Notes under the pieces: generated by a model
Told to the model about the DNA's origin: nothing
Databases searched by the model: none
What the model saw: only the letters and a program-made list of their open reading frames with translations
Position numbers and translations under genes: made by a program
Shown: positions 42,777 to 53,086 of the stretch, in pieces
How positions within the stretch are numbered: the first letter of the stretch is position 1
Layout of the letters: every line of letters begins with the position of its first letter
NCBI RefSeq assembly: GCF_000187935.1
Contig: NZ_AEUT02000001.1
Span: 558,001 to 622,000, forward strand
Length of the DNA stretch: 64,000 nt
Direction: 5' to 3'
Source: Streptococcus parauberis NCFD 2020
GTDB lineage: Bacteria; Bacillota; Bacilli; Lactobacillales; Streptococcaceae

Positions 42777-43832
42777 TTATTTTTCAGGAACTTTGATGTC
42801 ACCAGAAATAATTTTTTCTTTTGCTTCTTTAACTGCTTTTATAGCATCGTCGTTTAAGTTTGTAGTAGCAAGGTCAACACCACCATCTTTCAAACCATAA
42901 ACAGTTGTTTTTCCACCAGGGAATTTCTTATCAGCAACAAGTTTGTTAATTAATTCAACTGATTTACCAACTTGTTTAATAGATGAAGCTAATACAAAGT
43001 TAGATTCTTTTTTATCGTTAGTTGTGTATTTACCTTCAGCTTCTTGGTCACGGTCAACACCGACAACCCAAACTTTTTCATCTTCAGAGCGTTTTTCATT
43101 GATACTCTTAGCTTCGTTAAAGACACCAGCACCAGTACCACCAGCAGCTTGATAAATTACATCAGCACCACCAGCATATTGGGCAGCTGCAATTACTTTC
43201 CCTTTAGAGGCATCACCAAATGATCCAGCATAGTCAACTTTAACTTTGATTGAGTCGTCAACTGATTTAACACCAGCTTCAAAACCTTTTTCAAAACGAG
43301 TGATAACTGTACCTTTCATACCACCTACAAAACCAACAACTTTCTTTTTTGTAGTTTTAGCAGCAGCAATACCAGCAAGATATGCAGCTTCATTATCAGC
43401 GAAAGTTACGCTTGCAACATTGTCTTTACCTTCGATTACATCGTCAATAATTACAAAGTTTACATCAGTATTATCACCAGCTGCTTTGGCAATTGCGTCT
43501 TTTAGAGCAAAACCGATACCATAAACAACTTTATAACCATTTGATACTGCAGTATCAAGGTTAGTAGCATATTCAGATTCACTGTTAGATTGGAAGTAAT
43601 CAAAACCAGCACCTTTTTTTAGGCCATTTTCTTTACCCCAAGCTTCCAAACCTTCCCAAGCTGATTGGTTGAATGATTTATCATCAACACCACCAGTATC
43701 AGTTACAATCGCTGCTTTCAAATCAGTTTTAGCATCTTTACTATCAGATTTTGAAGCACCACGATTACCACAAGCAGCTAAACTTAACAATGCTACTGAA
43801 GTTAAACCAAGACCAATAATTTTCTTGTTCAT
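42777..43832 (-). CDS. bmpA: BmpA-type nucleoside-binding lipoprotein
   Basis: Secreted substrate-binding lipoprotein of 351 residues. The signal peptide MNKKIIGLGLTSVALLSLAA ends in a lipobox with the lipidated Cys21; a Ser/Lys-rich linker follows. The mature part is a periplasmic-binding fold with VTDTGGVDDKSFNQSAWEG, shared by BmpA/PnrA/TmpC purine and pyrimidine nucleoside-binding proteins. It feeds the NupABC transporter. It has its own strong ribosome site (GGAGGG) and is followed by a partial terminator, consistent with high expression of the binding protein. Confidence 0.92.
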   Translation of the reverse strand: MNKKIIGLGLTSVALLSLAACGNRGASKSDSKDAKTDLKAAIVTDTGGVDDKSFNQSAWEGLEAWGKENGLKKGAGFDYFQSNSESEYATNLDTAVSNGYKVVYGIGFALKDAIAKAAGDNTDVNFVIIDDVIEGKDNVASVTFADNEAAYLAGIAAAKTTKKKVVGFVGGMKGTVITRFEKGFEAGVKSVDDSIKVKVDYAGSFGDASKGKVIAAAQYAGGADVIYQAAGGTGAGVFNEAKSINEKRSEDEKVWVVGVDRDQEAEGKYTTNDKKESNFVLASSIKQVGKSVELINKLVADKKFPGGKTTVYGLKDGGVDLATTNLNDDAIKAVKEAKEKIISGDIKVPEK

Positions 43833-43918
43833 CTAAATGAACCCTCCTAAAAGTTTCTAGCAATTACTTGCTGAAAAATAATATAAAGCCTTATGGCTGA
43901 ATAACAAAATAAGTCAGA

Positions 43919-44308
43919 TTATTTTAAATCTGTAAAAGAATAGGGTAGTAAGTCACCTACTGTCATTTCCTGGGTTCTGCCATCTTTTGCAATTAAAGTT
44001 ACTTTTGCTGTAGATGGGAAGAACTCCGCCATGACTTGACGGCATGCTCCACATGGAGAAACCGGATCTTTGGTCTGACCATAAATGACAATTTCTGACA
44101 ATTCTTGATAGCCTTCAGAGACTGCTTTAAAAATAGCTGTTCTCTCTCCGCAATTTGTCAAACCAAAACTAGCATTTTCAATATTACAGCCTGAAAATGC
44201 ATGTCCTTCTTTTGTAAGTAATGCGGCACCAATAGGAAAATGAGAATATGGAACATAAGCATGTTTACTTGCATCAATTGCTAATTGAACTAAATTAATA
44301 GCCACCAT
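43919..44308 (-). CDS. cdd: Cytidine deaminase
   Basis: Zinc enzyme of 129 residues converting cytidine or deoxycytidine to (deoxy)uridine. The catalytic Glu and first zinc ligand are in [12 protein letters not shown]; the other two ligands are in [26 protein letters not shown] near the N-terminus is typical. The start is placed at 44308, since GGGGAAATT precedes it; it overlaps deoC by 14 bases. In the operon it provides uridine for the phosphorylase PdP. Confidence 0.94.
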   Translation of the reverse strand: MVAINLVQLAIDASKHAYVPYSHFPIGAALLTKEGHAFSGCNIENASFGLTNCGERTAIFKAVSEGYQELSEIVIYGQTKDPVSPCGACRQVMAEFFPSTAKVTLIAKDGRTQEMTVGDLLPYSFTDLK

Positions 44309-44957
44309 TAGCAATTTCCCCACGTACAATTTTCACACCAGATGAAGTACCAATTCTTGTTGCACCAGCGTCGATAAATGCTGCGGCATCCTCTAAAGAA
44401 CGAGCTCCCCCAGCAGCTTTAACACCAATATCAGGTCCCACTGTTTGACGCATTAGTTTAACATCTGAAATATTGGCACCTGCTGTTGAAAATCCCGTAG
44501 ATGTTTTAACAAAATCAGCACCAGCAGCAACTGAAAGTTGGCAAGCTTTAACTTTTTCTTCATCAGTTAATAAACATGTTTCAATAATAACTTTAACTAA
44601 TTTATCACCACTTGCTTCAACAACTGCATGAATATCATCTTCAACAGCTTGGAAATCGCCTTGTTTTAATAAACCAATATTAATGACCATATCAATTTCA
44701 TCTGCACCGTTTGCAATGGCATTTTTTGTTTCAAAGGCTTTTGTTTCAGCAGTTGTTGCACCTAATGGAAATCCAACTACAGTACAAACTTTAACATCTG
44801 TGTCTTCTAGTTCTTTAGCACAGTATGAAACCCATGAAGGATTTATACAGACACTTGCAAAGTCAAATTCCTTAGCTTCTTCTAATAATTGATCAATTTG
44901 ACCTTTAACTGAGTCAGCTTTTAGCAAAGTATGATCAATATATTTATTAATTTTCAC
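44295..44957 (-). CDS. deoC: Deoxyribose-phosphate aldolase
   Basis: Class I aldolase of 220 residues splitting 2-deoxyribose 5-phosphate into acetaldehyde and glyceraldehyde 3-phosphate. The Schiff-base Lys is in [27 protein letters not shown] at the N-terminus and [15 protein letters not shown] are diagnostic. The start is GTG at 44957 with AAGGAGG upstream. It follows pdp directly, as needed to use the sugar released from deoxynucleosides as carbon source. Confidence 0.95.
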   Translation of the reverse strand: MKINKYIDHTLLKADSVKGQIDQLLEEAKEFDFASVCINPSWVSYCAKELEDTDVKVCTVVGFPLGATTAETKAFETKNAIANGADEIDMVINIGLLKQGDFQAVEDDIHAVVEASGDKLVKVIIETCLLTDEEKVKACQLSVAAGADFVKTSTGFSTAGANISDVKLMRQTVGPDIGVKAAGGARSLEDAAAFIDAGATRIGTSSGVKIVRGEIANGGY

Positions 44958-44970
44958 AAATGTATCCTCC

Positions 44971-46248
44971 TTAGGATATGATTTCAATAATCTCTTTTGT
45001 ATCAAAGTGTTCCTTACTTATTTTAACATTTTTTTCGAAATCTGTAAGCACATTTTGATCTAAATCTTCACAAGAATAAACCGTTGCGATGACTTGTCCA
45101 ATAGTAATGTAATCGCCAACTTTTTTCTCAAAGACAATTCCACTTTCATAATCTAATGGGTCTGTCTTTACTGCACGACCTGCACCTAATCTCATAGCAA
45201 TTAATCCAAATTCCAAAGCTGGCAATTCAGAAATATAGCCTTCCTCTTTTGCTAAAATTTCTGTTTTAACAGGTGAATTAGAAGGACGATATAAATCTTC
45301 TAAATCCCCACCTTGATAAGAAATCATCTCTTCGAATTTTTTTAGTGCTTTTCCATTAACTAATTGGTCTTTAATCTCTTCGAGACTTTTCTCCACTCCA
45401 GCTAATTCTAACATCAATTGTGCTAATTCACAGATAAAATGAGTGATATCGTCGCGACCTTTTCCTCGCATGATGTCAATTGCTTCCAGAACTTCTAAAC
45501 GATTTCCGATTGCTTGTCCTAGGGGTTGACTCATGTTAGTAATAACAGCAATAGTTTTGCGACCAACTTCTTTTCCTAAATCAACCATAAGGCGCGATAG
45601 CTTTTCTGCATCCTCAATGGTTTTCATAAAGGCCCCATCACCAACTGTTACATCTAGCAGGATGCTGTCTGCTCCAGCTGCAATTTTTTTACTCATTACT
45701 GAACTTGCGATAAGGGGAATAATGTCAACTGTTGCTGTTACATCACGTAAAGCATAAAGTAATTTATCTGCTTTTACTAACCGATCGGACTGTCCAATGA
45801 CAGAAACACCAATTTCTTGAACTTGTTTAATAAATTCATCTTGACTTCGGTCAATTTGATAACCTTTAATAGCTTCAAGCTTATCAAGTGTACCTCCAGT
45901 GTGACCAAGACCTCGTCCACTCATTTTTGCAACGGGTACCCCAAAACTTGCAACTAATGGAGCTAAAATTAGGGTAACTTTATCCCCTACACCACCTGTT
46001 GAGTGTTTATCAGTTTTTATCCCGTTAATAGCAGACAAATCAATCTGATCTCCGGTCTTAACCATACTCATTGTTAAGTCACGAGTTTCACGAGTAGACA
46101 TTCCTTTAAAGTAAACTGCCATTGCAAAGGCAGCCATTTGATAATCAGGAACACTGCCATCAGCATATCCTGAAATTAACCACTCAATTTCTTGAGTCGA
46201 TAACTCTTTACCATCACGTTTTTTTTGAATTAAATCAACTGTTCTCAT
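44971..46248 (-). CDS. pdp: Pyrimidine-nucleoside phosphorylase
   Basis: Enzyme of 425 residues cleaving uridine, thymidine and deoxyuridine with phosphate to base and (deoxy)ribose 1-phosphate. The phosphate-binding [16 protein letters not shown], the [20 protein letters not shown] motif and the C-terminal [16 protein letters not shown] barrel-sandwich domain are intact; length matches PdP/DeoA. It overlaps the methyltransferase gene by 14 bases and precedes deoC. A phosphopentomutase is not in the window. Confidence 0.94.
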   Translation of the reverse strand: MRTVDLIQKKRDGKELSTQEIEWLISGYADGSVPDYQMAAFAMAVYFKGMSTRETRDLTMSMVKTGDQIDLSAINGIKTDKHSTGGVGDKVTLILAPLVASFGVPVAKMSGRGLGHTGGTLDKLEAIKGYQIDRSQDEFIKQVQEIGVSVIGQSDRLVKADKLLYALRDVTATVDIIPLIASSVMSKKIAAGADSILLDVTVGDGAFMKTIEDAEKLSRLMVDLGKEVGRKTIAVITNMSQPLGQAIGNRLEVLEAIDIMRGKGRDDITHFICELAQLMLELAGVEKSLEEIKDQLVNGKALKKFEEMISYQGGDLEDLYRPSNSPVKTEILAKEEGYISELPALEFGLIAMRLGAGRAVKTDPLDYESGIVFEKKVGDYITIGQVIATVYSCEDLDQNVLTDFEKNVKISKEHFDTKEIIEIIS

Positions 46249-46834
46249 CCTTTATACTCCTAAGAATGTAATAACCTTTATCTTTTTTGATAATTTCAAC
46301 ATTACCAAAAATTGAAGACATTTTATCCTTTGCACTTGGTGCACCTTGTTTTTTTTGAATCACAATAGTCAAATCCCCACCATTATTTAAAAAATTTATA
46401 CTTTTTTCGATAATTTCATGGACAACTTGTTTTCCAGCCCTGATTGGTGGATTACTAATAATGTGATCAAAAGTTCCTTGAACATTACCGTAAATGTTGG
46501 ACTGTTTAATTGTAGCTGTAACACCGTTTCTCTCAGCATTTTTTTGAGATAAATCGATAGCTCTGTTGTTGATATCAACCATTGTGGCATCGACTTTTTG
46601 AACTTTAGCTAAACTAATTCCGAGCGGGCCGTATCCACAGCCGAGATCTAAGACTTTATCTCCTGGATGGAAGTATAAAGTACTCAATAATACTTGACTA
46701 CCATAGTCAATCATTTTTTTTGAAAAAACACCAGCATCCGTTAAAAATGTAAAAGTGGCTCCTAGTAAGGAAACTCTTAATTCATGAATGTCATGTTGAC
46801 TATCTGGGTTTTCATCATAATACATATTTGCCAT
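46235..46834 (-). CDS. Class I SAM-dependent methyltransferase (RsmC-like)
   Basis: Methyltransferase of 199 residues. SAM-binding motif VLDLGCGYGPLGISLA and the catalytic NPPIRAGK motif of N-methyltransferases acting on nucleic acid bases are present. It resembles the C-terminal half of RsmC (16S rRNA G1207). The start at 46834 is preferred: the -10 element of the operon promoter overlaps the earlier in-frame ATG at 46867, which would therefore not be transcribed. As first gene of the nucleoside operon it overlaps pdp by 14 bases, an odd but common streptococcal linkage. Confidence 0.85.
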   Translation of the reverse strand: MANMYYDENPDSQHDIHELRVSLLGATFTFLTDAGVFSKKMIDYGSQVLLSTLYFHPGDKVLDLGCGYGPLGISLAKVQKVDATMVDINNRAIDLSQKNAERNGVTATIKQSNIYGNVQGTFDHIISNPPIRAGKQVVHEIIEKSINFLNNGGDLTIVIQKKQGAPSAKDKMSSIFGNVEIIKKDKGYYILRSIKDENS

Positions 46835-46865
46835 AGAAATTCCTATCTTTTTAAGATGCTTTTTC

Positions 46866-46894
46866 ATTCTACCATACTTTGAAATGGTTTACAA
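46866..46894 (-). promoter_or_regulatory. Promoter and cre-like site of the nucleoside operon
   Basis: TTGTAA (46894-46889), 17-bp spacer and TAGAAT (46871-46866). TGAAATGGTTTACA (46880-46893), one mismatch from the CcpA cre consensus, overlaps the -35 element and spacer, suiting carbon catabolite repression of nucleoside use. Confidence 0.6.
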
Positions 46895-47025
46895 GACGCT
46901 TGTTATAATTGTTTTTCATGATAATGTTCGTCTTTTAGTTGATAGAATTCTATTCATTATTTTAGAAAGTTTATACACATAATGTATTTTTACTGTTTTA
47001 TTATTAAATTTAGAAAGCCCTTTCC

Positions 47026-47054
47026 TTACAATTTCGTTTTTCTCGTGTTATAAT
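47026..47054 (+). promoter_or_regulatory. Promoter of coaA
   Basis: TTACAA (47026-47031), a 17-bp spacer and TATAAT (47049-47054), 31 bp before the coaA ATG. Confidence 0.6.
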
Positions 47055-47084
47055 TAAGCTAATGCCGAATAACAGGAGAGATAG

Positions 47085-48005
47085 ATGACAAAAGATTATA
47101 CAAACTTTGATAGAATATCTAGAAAATCATGGAAAGAGTTACATCAAAAAGTTAAACCTCTATTAACTGAAGATGAGCTAGAAACAATTACCAGTTTGAA
47201 TGATAATATTAATATCAAAGATGTAACGGAAGTTTATCTTCCACTACTCAATTTAATTAAAATCTATAAAATCAATCAAGAGAATCTTTCATTTACTAAA
47301 GGAATTTTTCTAAAAAAAGAAATTGGCTTCCGTCCATTCATTATTGGCATCTCAGGTTCAGTAGCTGTAGGTAAATCAACAACCAGCCGTCTATTACAGC
47401 TTTTATTGTCACGTACCTTTAGATCGAGCAAAGTTGAAATGGTTACGACAGATGGATTTTTACATCCGAATGCTTATCTCACGAAACATAATATTCTCAA
47501 TCGTAAAGGTTTTCCTGAATCATATGACATGGAATTGCTTTTAGAATTCCTAGATAAAATGAAGACTGGTGAAGATGCTGAAATCCCGATGTATTCACAT
47601 GAAATCTATGACATTATTCCAGACAAACGTCAAGTCATTAAAAATCCAGATTTCTTAATTGTCGAAGGTATTAATGTTTTTCAAAATCCAAAAAACAATC
47701 ATATTTATATGAGTGACTATTTTGATTTTTCAATTTACATCGATGCAGATTCTAATCATATCGAAGACTGGTATATTGAACGCTTTGAACGTATTCTAGA
47801 TCTGGCTAAAGATGACGCTACTAGTTTTTATTCTAAGTATGCAAAAATGCCTCGTGATGAAGCAATAACTTTTGCTAAAGATGTGTGGAAAACAATTAAC
47901 TTAGAAAACTTAAAAAAGTTCATCGAACCAACTAGAACTAGGGCAGAGCTTATTTTACATAAAGCAAAAGACCATAAAATTGATGAAATTTTCGTCAAAC
48001 GGTGA
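47085..48005 (+). CDS. coaA: Pantothenate kinase (type I)
   Basis: ATP-dependent kinase of 306 residues for the first step of coenzyme A synthesis. The P-loop is [40 protein letters not shown] and the SHEIYDI segment are typical of type I (CoaA) enzymes, which CoA inhibits. AGGAGAG precedes the start. It is divergent from the nucleoside operon and followed by rpsT, which has its own promoter. It works with coaB and coaC at 35231-36458. Confidence 0.95.
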   Translation: MTKDYTNFDRISRKSWKELHQKVKPLLTEDELETITSLNDNINIKDVTEVYLPLLNLIKIYKINQENLSFTKGIFLKKEIGFRPFIIGISGSVAVGKSTTSRLLQLLLSRTFRSSKVEMVTTDGFLHPNAYLTKHNILNRKGFPESYDMELLLEFLDKMKTGEDAEIPMYSHEIYDIIPDKRQVIKNPDFLIVEGINVFQNPKNNHIYMSDYFDFSIYIDADSNHIEDWYIERFERILDLAKDDATSFYSKYAKMPRDEAITFAKDVWKTINLENLKKFIEPTRTRAELILHKAKDHKIDEIFVKR

Positions 48006-48012
48006 GAAAGAC

Positions 48013-48041
48013 TTGCCAAACAAGTATTTATTCTATATAAT
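48013..48041 (+). promoter_or_regulatory. Promoter of rpsT
   Basis: TTGCCA (48013-48018), a 17-bp spacer and TATAAT (48036-48041), directly behind coaA. Confidence 0.65.
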
Positions 48042-48073
48042 AGTGTAGTTAGATTAATTTGGAGGTGAAAACA

Positions 48074-48307
48074 TTGGCAAATATTAAATCAGCTATTAAA
48101 CGCGCTGAACTTAACGTTAAATCAAACGAAAAAAATTCAGCACAAAAATCAGCTATGCGTACTGCTATCAAAGTATATGAAGCTAACCCAACTGAAGAAC
48201 TTTACCGCGCTGCTACTTCAAGCATCGATAAAGCTGCATCAAAAGGTTTGATTCATACTAATAAAGCAAGCCGCGATAAAGCACGTCTTGCTGCAAAACT
48301 TGGCTAA
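48074..48307 (+). CDS. rpsT: Ribosomal protein S20
   Basis: Small-subunit protein of 77 residues, a basic three-helix bundle binding 16S rRNA. Translation starts at TTG 48074, directly behind the strong GGAGGTG site; this gives the expected N-terminus [14 protein letters not shown] rare start codon is also used for S20 in other bacteria, where it limits expression. The C-terminus [18 protein letters not shown] matches the family. Own promoter and a strong terminator. Confidence 0.95.
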   Translation: MANIKSAIKRAELNVKSNEKNSAQKSAMRTAIKVYEANPTEELYRAATSSIDKAASKGLIHTNKASRDKARLAAKLG

Positions 48308-48320
48308 TCAATATCCAATG

Positions 48321-48343
48321 AAAACTCCTTCAGGAGTTTTTTT
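48321..48343 (+). terminator. Terminator after rpsT
   Basis: AAAACTCC, TTCA loop, GGAGTTTT and a T-run. Confidence 0.9.
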
Positions 48344-48362
48344 CTTTTTCTTGACATCAGTC

Positions 48363-48393
48363 AAAAAGACTTAGTTAAATACTAAGTCTTTTT
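48363..48393 (-). terminator. Terminator after ciaH
   Basis: AAAAAGACTTAGT, loop, ACTAAGTCTTTTT. It lies just past the ciaH stop and could work in both directions. Confidence 0.85.
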
Positions 48394-48396
48394 TTA

Positions 48397-49701
48397 TTAT
48401 AATTTGACCTGAAAAATAGTTCCTTGAGGAAAATTATCTTTGACTGTAATATCACCTTTTAAAGTGACCACAATCTGTTTAGCTAATGCTAGGCCTAGAC
48501 CGAATCCACCAATTTGACGCGTCCTAGCTTTATCAACCCGATAAAAGCGATCAAAAATTCTCTCTTTATCTGAATTAGAAATTCCTATGCCATTATCACT
48601 AACACGAAGTAAGAGTGATTTCTCAGTCGTTTTAACGAGGATTACAATATTCCCATTTTCAGCTGTATATTTCACAGCATTATCAAATAAGATGGTTATT
48701 AATTGTTTTAACAAAGCTTTATCAGTGACAAATTTATAGGAAACTTCGTTAAATGATTGAAATTTTATCCCATTTTCTTCCGCAATTAGCTTATAATTTT
48801 CAAAAATAGGATCAAAGAATGAAGCGCCAATTTCTTCTTTCTTTACATCAATCCCATCATCTCGTCTAGCTAAATTTAGGAGATTAGTCGTCAAAATACG
48901 CATGTTTCTTACTTCTTCAAGACTTGAAGCAATGGCTTCGCTATTCTCTAAGATAGTCTCGTTTGGCTTCCTAAACAAAGATTCTAAGCGATTTTGTAAC
49001 ACAGCCAAAGGCGTCCTTAATTCATGACTAGCATTTTCAACAAATGACTTCTGCTTTTCAAAACTCTCAACAATAGGTTTTCGACTCCAATAAGCTAAAT
49101 AGATACTTGCAAAAATGGAAATTAACCAAAAGATACTCATAACCAATATAATAATATTCTCATACCGCTCATTAGCCCGATCAAGTTGGTCAACATTTGC
49201 CACCGCACTGAGATAAGAAACGGCAGGATAATTATTTGATTGAACTTTAATGGTGACAGTATGAAACTTTTCATCATGTCCGTAAAAATTTGTTTTTTTT
49301 TGGGTAACTATCTTATTAAGTTGATGTGGATTTAATTTAAAATAATTTAAGTTTGAAAAAGCATCAAAGGGATTTAAAATTGTTCCATCAGCACTATATA
49401 AGATAATGTCAGTATTACCAACAGGATCAGTAATCAAAGATGACTTATAGCGACTCGTCGCTTCATTAAAATTCTGATTATCAAAATTAAAGAGTGAAAT
49501 CTGTTCCATCGCTTTATCAGCATAAAGAGTAGAGTGTTTTGCAACAAGATTCAAACTATTATCAACTGTTGAATAGACACCAAAGCGCATAATTTGTAAT
49601 ATGATAAAAGTCATAATAACAAAAATACTTGTAAAAACAGTGAAGAAATGAAAGAAATGATCAAAGCTCCCTGACTTAAAAAATAATTTTATCTTATTCA
49701 T
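48397..49701 (-). CDS. ciaH: Sensor histidine kinase CiaH
   Basis: Membrane kinase of 434 residues. Two helices (about residues 20-45 and 180-205) enclose an extracellular sensor domain of some 140 residues. The phosphoacceptor region is [17 protein letters not shown], then an N-box ([10 protein letters not shown]), DNGIGIS and the [13 protein letters not shown]2 box. The pairing with CiaR and the position next to rpsT and pepN match CiaH of streptococci, a system for cell-wall stress, competence control and beta-lactam tolerance. The start overlaps the ciaR stop by eight bases. Confidence 0.93.
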   Translation of the reverse strand: MNKIKLFFKSGSFDHFFHFFTVFTSIFVIMTFIILQIMRFGVYSTVDNSLNLVAKHSTLYADKAMEQISLFNFDNQNFNEATSRYKSSLITDPVGNTDIILYSADGTILNPFDAFSNLNYFKLNPHQLNKIVTQKKTNFYGHDEKFHTVTIKVQSNNYPAVSYLSAVANVDQLDRANERYENIIILVMSIFWLISIFASIYLAYWSRKPIVESFEKQKSFVENASHELRTPLAVLQNRLESLFRKPNETILENSEAIASSLEEVRNMRILTTNLLNLARRDDGIDVKKEEIGASFFDPIFENYKLIAEENGIKFQSFNEVSYKFVTDKALLKQLITILFDNAVKYTAENGNIVILVKTTEKSLLLRVSDNGIGISNSDKERIFDRFYRVDKARTRQIGGFGLGLALAKQIVVTLKGDITVKDNFPQGTIFQVKL

Positions 49702-50368
49702 TTGTTTTTAAAATGTAGCCAACGCTCCGAAGAGTTTGTAAATCAGCAACAAATTTTGTTCCCTTCAATTTTTTTCGTATTTTTGAAACATAAACTTCTA
49801 CGACTGAAATTGTTGTATCACTATCAAATCCCCAAATTCGATCAAATATCTGTGATTTTGGCAAAATAACGTTTTGATTTTGAAGGAAATAAACAAGTAA
49901 TTCAAACTCTTTTCCAAGTAATTCCACTTCCTTCTCATCAACAGTAACGACATTACGTTCTGTATCAACTTTTAGATTTTTATAATATAGACTACTGTCC
50001 ATCAGCTTGCCAGAACGTTTGAGTAATGCTTGGATGCGCATCTTCAATTCTTCAAGATAAAACGGCTTAGTTAAATAATCATCAGCTCCTAATTCAAAAC
50101 CATGACCTTTATCATCAAGACTCTCTTTAGCGGTCATGATTAACACAGCTGTATGAATATCTTTTTCCCTAAGTTCTTTTAAAACTTGAAAACCATCTTT
50201 TTCTGGAAGCATTAAATCAAGCAAAATTAAGTCATAGACACCACTTTCAGCCTCATAAAGCCCCTCATCACCATCAAAAACTTGTAAGACATCAGCAAAG
50301 TCATCTAAAAAATCAAATATTGAATTGGACAAACTCAAATCATCTTCGACTAATAATATTTTTATCAT
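49694..50368 (-). CDS. ciaR: Response regulator CiaR
   Basis: OmpR-type regulator of 224 residues, the same length as pneumococcal CiaR. The start [10 protein letters not shown] is placed at 50368, with a GGAGATG region before it. The receiver has the phosphorylatable Asp in [14 protein letters not shown] and Lys in LTKPFYL; the C-terminal winged helix ends [10 protein letters not shown]. CiaR drives small csRNAs and htrA in related species. I did not find a clear TTTAAG direct repeat in its own upstream region. Confidence 0.94.
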   Translation of the reverse strand: MIKILLVEDDLSLSNSIFDFLDDFADVLQVFDGDEGLYEAESGVYDLILLDLMLPEKDGFQVLKELREKDIHTAVLIMTAKESLDDKGHGFELGADDYLTKPFYLEELKMRIQALLKRSGKLMDSSLYYKNLKVDTERNVVTVDEKEVELLGKEFELLVYFLQNQNVILPKSQIFDRIWGFDSDTTISVVEVYVSKIRKKLKGTKFVADLQTLRSVGYILKTNE

Positions 50369-50457
50369 CTCATCTCCATCTATCTTATAAAACACTTTTA
50401 ATTACTATTTTAGCTTATTTTAAATAAAATAGCATGAAAAGCTTAATTTTAACTAAA

Positions 50458-50480
50458 AAAGAAAGCCAGAGGCTTTCTTT
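50458..50480 (-). terminator. Terminator after pepN
   Basis: AAAGAAAGCC, loop, GGCTTTCTTT with T-runs. It lies just past the pepN stop. Confidence 0.85.
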
Positions 50481-50485
50481 TTTTT

Positions 50486-53023
50486 TTATAATGCTAATAA
50501 GGCTTGAGAAACCGCTGCTTTTTCTTTATCAATTAAATCAACACGAGCAGAAATTTCATTGATACCCATTTTAATATTACGACTTATTGCCATATCATCT
50601 AACTTAGGCTCGAAGAAAGCTTTATACTCAGCTAAACGTTGAGCAGTTTTAAAGTGGTTAGCAGGGTAAATAACGAAACGGTCGAAACTCATATCGCCAC
50701 CCAAGGCCGCTTTAATCCATTCCCAATCTTGACGAGCCCATTCCCATATTTTTTCTTGAGTAAATGGCTGACTTAATAAGGCACTATACCACATTGCTAA
50801 ATCTTGAGGTTTAACGATAGCTTTGTCTTTCATGCTGGCTTGAATTCGTCTCAAAGTTAGGTCTTGATGAGTTTTTGATAAAGCTGCCGCAATATCCAAA
50901 CGAATATTGTTATTATTTGTGTGAATATAGGTATCAAACAAATGATCAACAGCTACTTCATCTTCAAAATATTTAATTTTGTTAATCAAAACAAAACGAC
51001 GAATTGCAGCAGGCAATTGAGCAATGTCTGATTGATGCTCTTGATAAACTACTTTGGCTTTCTCTAAAACATCTACTTGACCTGTAAGAATTAGCTGATT
51101 TAAAACAATCTGACGGACCATTTCGTCTTCATCTGATTCATTTTCTTTTTTCTCAAATCCAAGACGTTCATAATCAGCTTGGTAAATTGATTGAATTAAT
51201 TGGTGTAAAGCTTTTTCTTCATCAGAATCTTCATCAACGAAATTTCCAAGACCTGTTAATACTTGGTGAACTGCTGATGCAACCATATATGATTTTTCGG
51301 CTTTAAAGGCTGAAATGAATTCTACCAATTGGGCATATGATATCATTCCACTCTCTGCTAATAAGCGACGCTCTTGAATTAATTGGAGTAGACTGGTGTT
51401 ATCCAATTGTTCAAGATGATCAACTAGATTTTCAAATAATTGGCCTTGATAATTAGTAATATAGTGAGCAGTATTTTCTGTATTAAAACGTAGTGGTCCT
51501 TGATTTTGCTTTGCAATTAGACTAAAGTTAGGAATCACTAAAGTTTCTTCTGTCAAGGTGTCAGGAATACCAGTCCATGAGCTATTTAAAGGAATTGGCC
51601 AAATTCTGTTTTGTTCTTGGTGATCCCCAATAAAGAACTGCTCTTGACTAAGTACCAATGAATCATTTTCAACTTTTACTGTTAAGACTGGATATCCAGG
51701 CTGTTCTAACCAAGCATCCATAAAGGCTGCAACATCTTTTCCAGAAGCTTCAGCTAAGGCATTCCACAAGTCTCTACCGACTGTGTTTCCATACTGGTGC
51801 TTATCAAAGTAAATTTTCAAACCTTTTGCAAAAATTTGATCACCAATCCAACGTCTCAGCATATGCATTAAACGACTTCCTTTTGCATAAACAATTGCTG
51901 GATCAAAAAGTGTATTAATTTCATCTGGATGGTTAACACCTACATGAACTGATTGAACGCCATCAGTAGCGTCACGTTTTAGCGCAAGTGGAACTCCACC
52001 AGTTTGGAAATCTTCAAAAATTTTCCAAGCTGGTTCAATTGCATCAACTGATACATATTCCATCATGTTAGCAAAACTTTCGTTCAACCATAAATCATCC
52101 CACCATTTCATAGTAACTAAATTACCAAACCATTGGTGAGCTAACTCATGAGCTACTACTAGTGCTACTTGCTGACGGCTTGATGCTGTTGAATTTTTAT
52201 CAACTAATAAATAGATTTCACGATAAGTGATTAAGCCCCAGTTTTCCATTGCTCCTGAAGAAAAATCGGGTAAGGCAAGATTATAAGATTGAGGAATTGG
52301 ATATGAAACACCAAAATACTCTTCATAAAAATCAATAATACGAACAGCAATATTTAATGAAAACTCTAATGATGAAGTAGGATGTGCTTTAGTCGCAAAT
52401 ACACCAACTTCTGTTCCACCTTTGGATTTAGCAGTGACACCATGTAAATCACCTAAACCAAATGCGAGTAGATAAGAGGACATGCGAGGTGTTGTATCGA
52501 AAATCCAGATACCAGTTTCTTGTCGCAATTCCACATTGGTTTCCGGCATATTAGAAATAACAATTTCAGATTCTTTTTGATCAAATTTGATGCTTAAGTC
52601 AAACGTTGCTTTAGCTTGTGGTTCATCAATACATGGGAAAGCTTCGCGAGCAAAATGACTTTCAAATTGAGTAGAAATGACTTCTTTACTTTTACCGTCA
52701 ATTGTATAGTATGATGGGTAAATTCCTGTCATATTGTCAGTGATAATACCGGAGAATTCAATGACAACTGTCATTGTACCAGTTGTAGGTAATTCAACAT
52801 GGACTGCTTCATTTGCATGATCCACTGAAAATACAAGATCTTCGTTATCTAATAGAATAGAATGAAGCTCTAAATCTTTTTGATGAAACGAAATATGGTT
52901 ATCAAATGCTTCACCATTAATGGCTACATTCCCAGTGAAGGTCTTATTTTCACGATTAATGTCTAAAAATAAATTATAATTTTCAGGACTAAATTTCTCG
53001 ATCAAATGTTCTACTTTGTTCAT
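50486..53023 (-). CDS. pepN: Aminopeptidase N
   Basis: M1 zinc metallopeptidase of 845 residues, cytosolic, releasing N-terminal residues (preferably Lys, Arg, Leu) from peptides. GAMENWGLITYRE binds the free amino terminus; HELAHQWFGN plus the downstream Glu (NESFANMMEY) bind zinc. Length equals lactococcal and streptococcal PepN. No signal peptide. It stands between the pst-phoU operon, which ends in its own terminator, and ciaRH. It supports growth of an amino-acid-requiring organism on peptides. Confidence 0.96.
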   Translation of the reverse strand: MNKVEHLIEKFSPENYNLFLDINRENKTFTGNVAINGEAFDNHISFHQKDLELHSILLDNEDLVFSVDHANEAVHVELPTTGTMTVVIEFSGIITDNMTGIYPSYYTIDGKSKEVISTQFESHFAREAFPCIDEPQAKATFDLSIKFDQKESEIVISNMPETNVELRQETGIWIFDTTPRMSSYLLAFGLGDLHGVTAKSKGGTEVGVFATKAHPTSSLEFSLNIAVRIIDFYEEYFGVSYPIPQSYNLALPDFSSGAMENWGLITYREIYLLVDKNSTASSRQQVALVVAHELAHQWFGNLVTMKWWDDLWLNESFANMMEYVSVDAIEPAWKIFEDFQTGGVPLALKRDATDGVQSVHVGVNHPDEINTLFDPAIVYAKGSRLMHMLRRWIGDQIFAKGLKIYFDKHQYGNTVGRDLWNALAEASGKDVAAFMDAWLEQPGYPVLTVKVENDSLVLSQEQFFIGDHQEQNRIWPIPLNSSWTGIPDTLTEETLVIPNFSLIAKQNQGPLRFNTENTAHYITNYQGQLFENLVDHLEQLDNTSLLQLIQERRLLAESGMISYAQLVEFISAFKAEKSYMVASAVHQVLTGLGNFVDEDSDEEKALHQLIQSIYQADYERLGFEKKENESDEDEMVRQIVLNQLILTGQVDVLEKAKVVYQEHQSDIAQLPAAIRRFVLINKIKYFEDEVAVDHLFDTYIHTNNNNIRLDIAAALSKTHQDLTLRRIQASMKDKAIVKPQDLAMWYSALLSQPFTQEKIWEWARQDWEWIKAALGGDMSFDRFVIYPANHFKTAQRLAEYKAFFEPKLDDMAISRNIKMGINEISARVDLIDKEKAAVSQALLAL

Positions 53024-53042
53024 AAAACTCCTCAGTCTAAAA

Positions 53043-53071
53043 TAGTGATTAGAAAATATTTCTAACCACTA
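53043..53071 (-). terminator. Terminator after phoU
   Basis: Minus-strand stem TAGTGGTTAGAAA, short AT loop, TTTCTAATCACTA, followed by TTTT. It separates the pst operon from pepN. Confidence 0.7.
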
Positions 53072-53086
53072 TTATATCATATTAAC

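Noticed and set aside
46920-46935. PurR box between the nucleoside operon and coaA
   Set aside because: GACGAACAT differs in the essential CCGAAC core and stands alone without A-rich flank.
50369-50485. CiaR autoregulatory repeat (TTTAAG-N5-TTTAAG) before ciaR
   Set aside because: Only isolated ATTAAG-like and TTTAAA-like pieces occur, without the required spacing.
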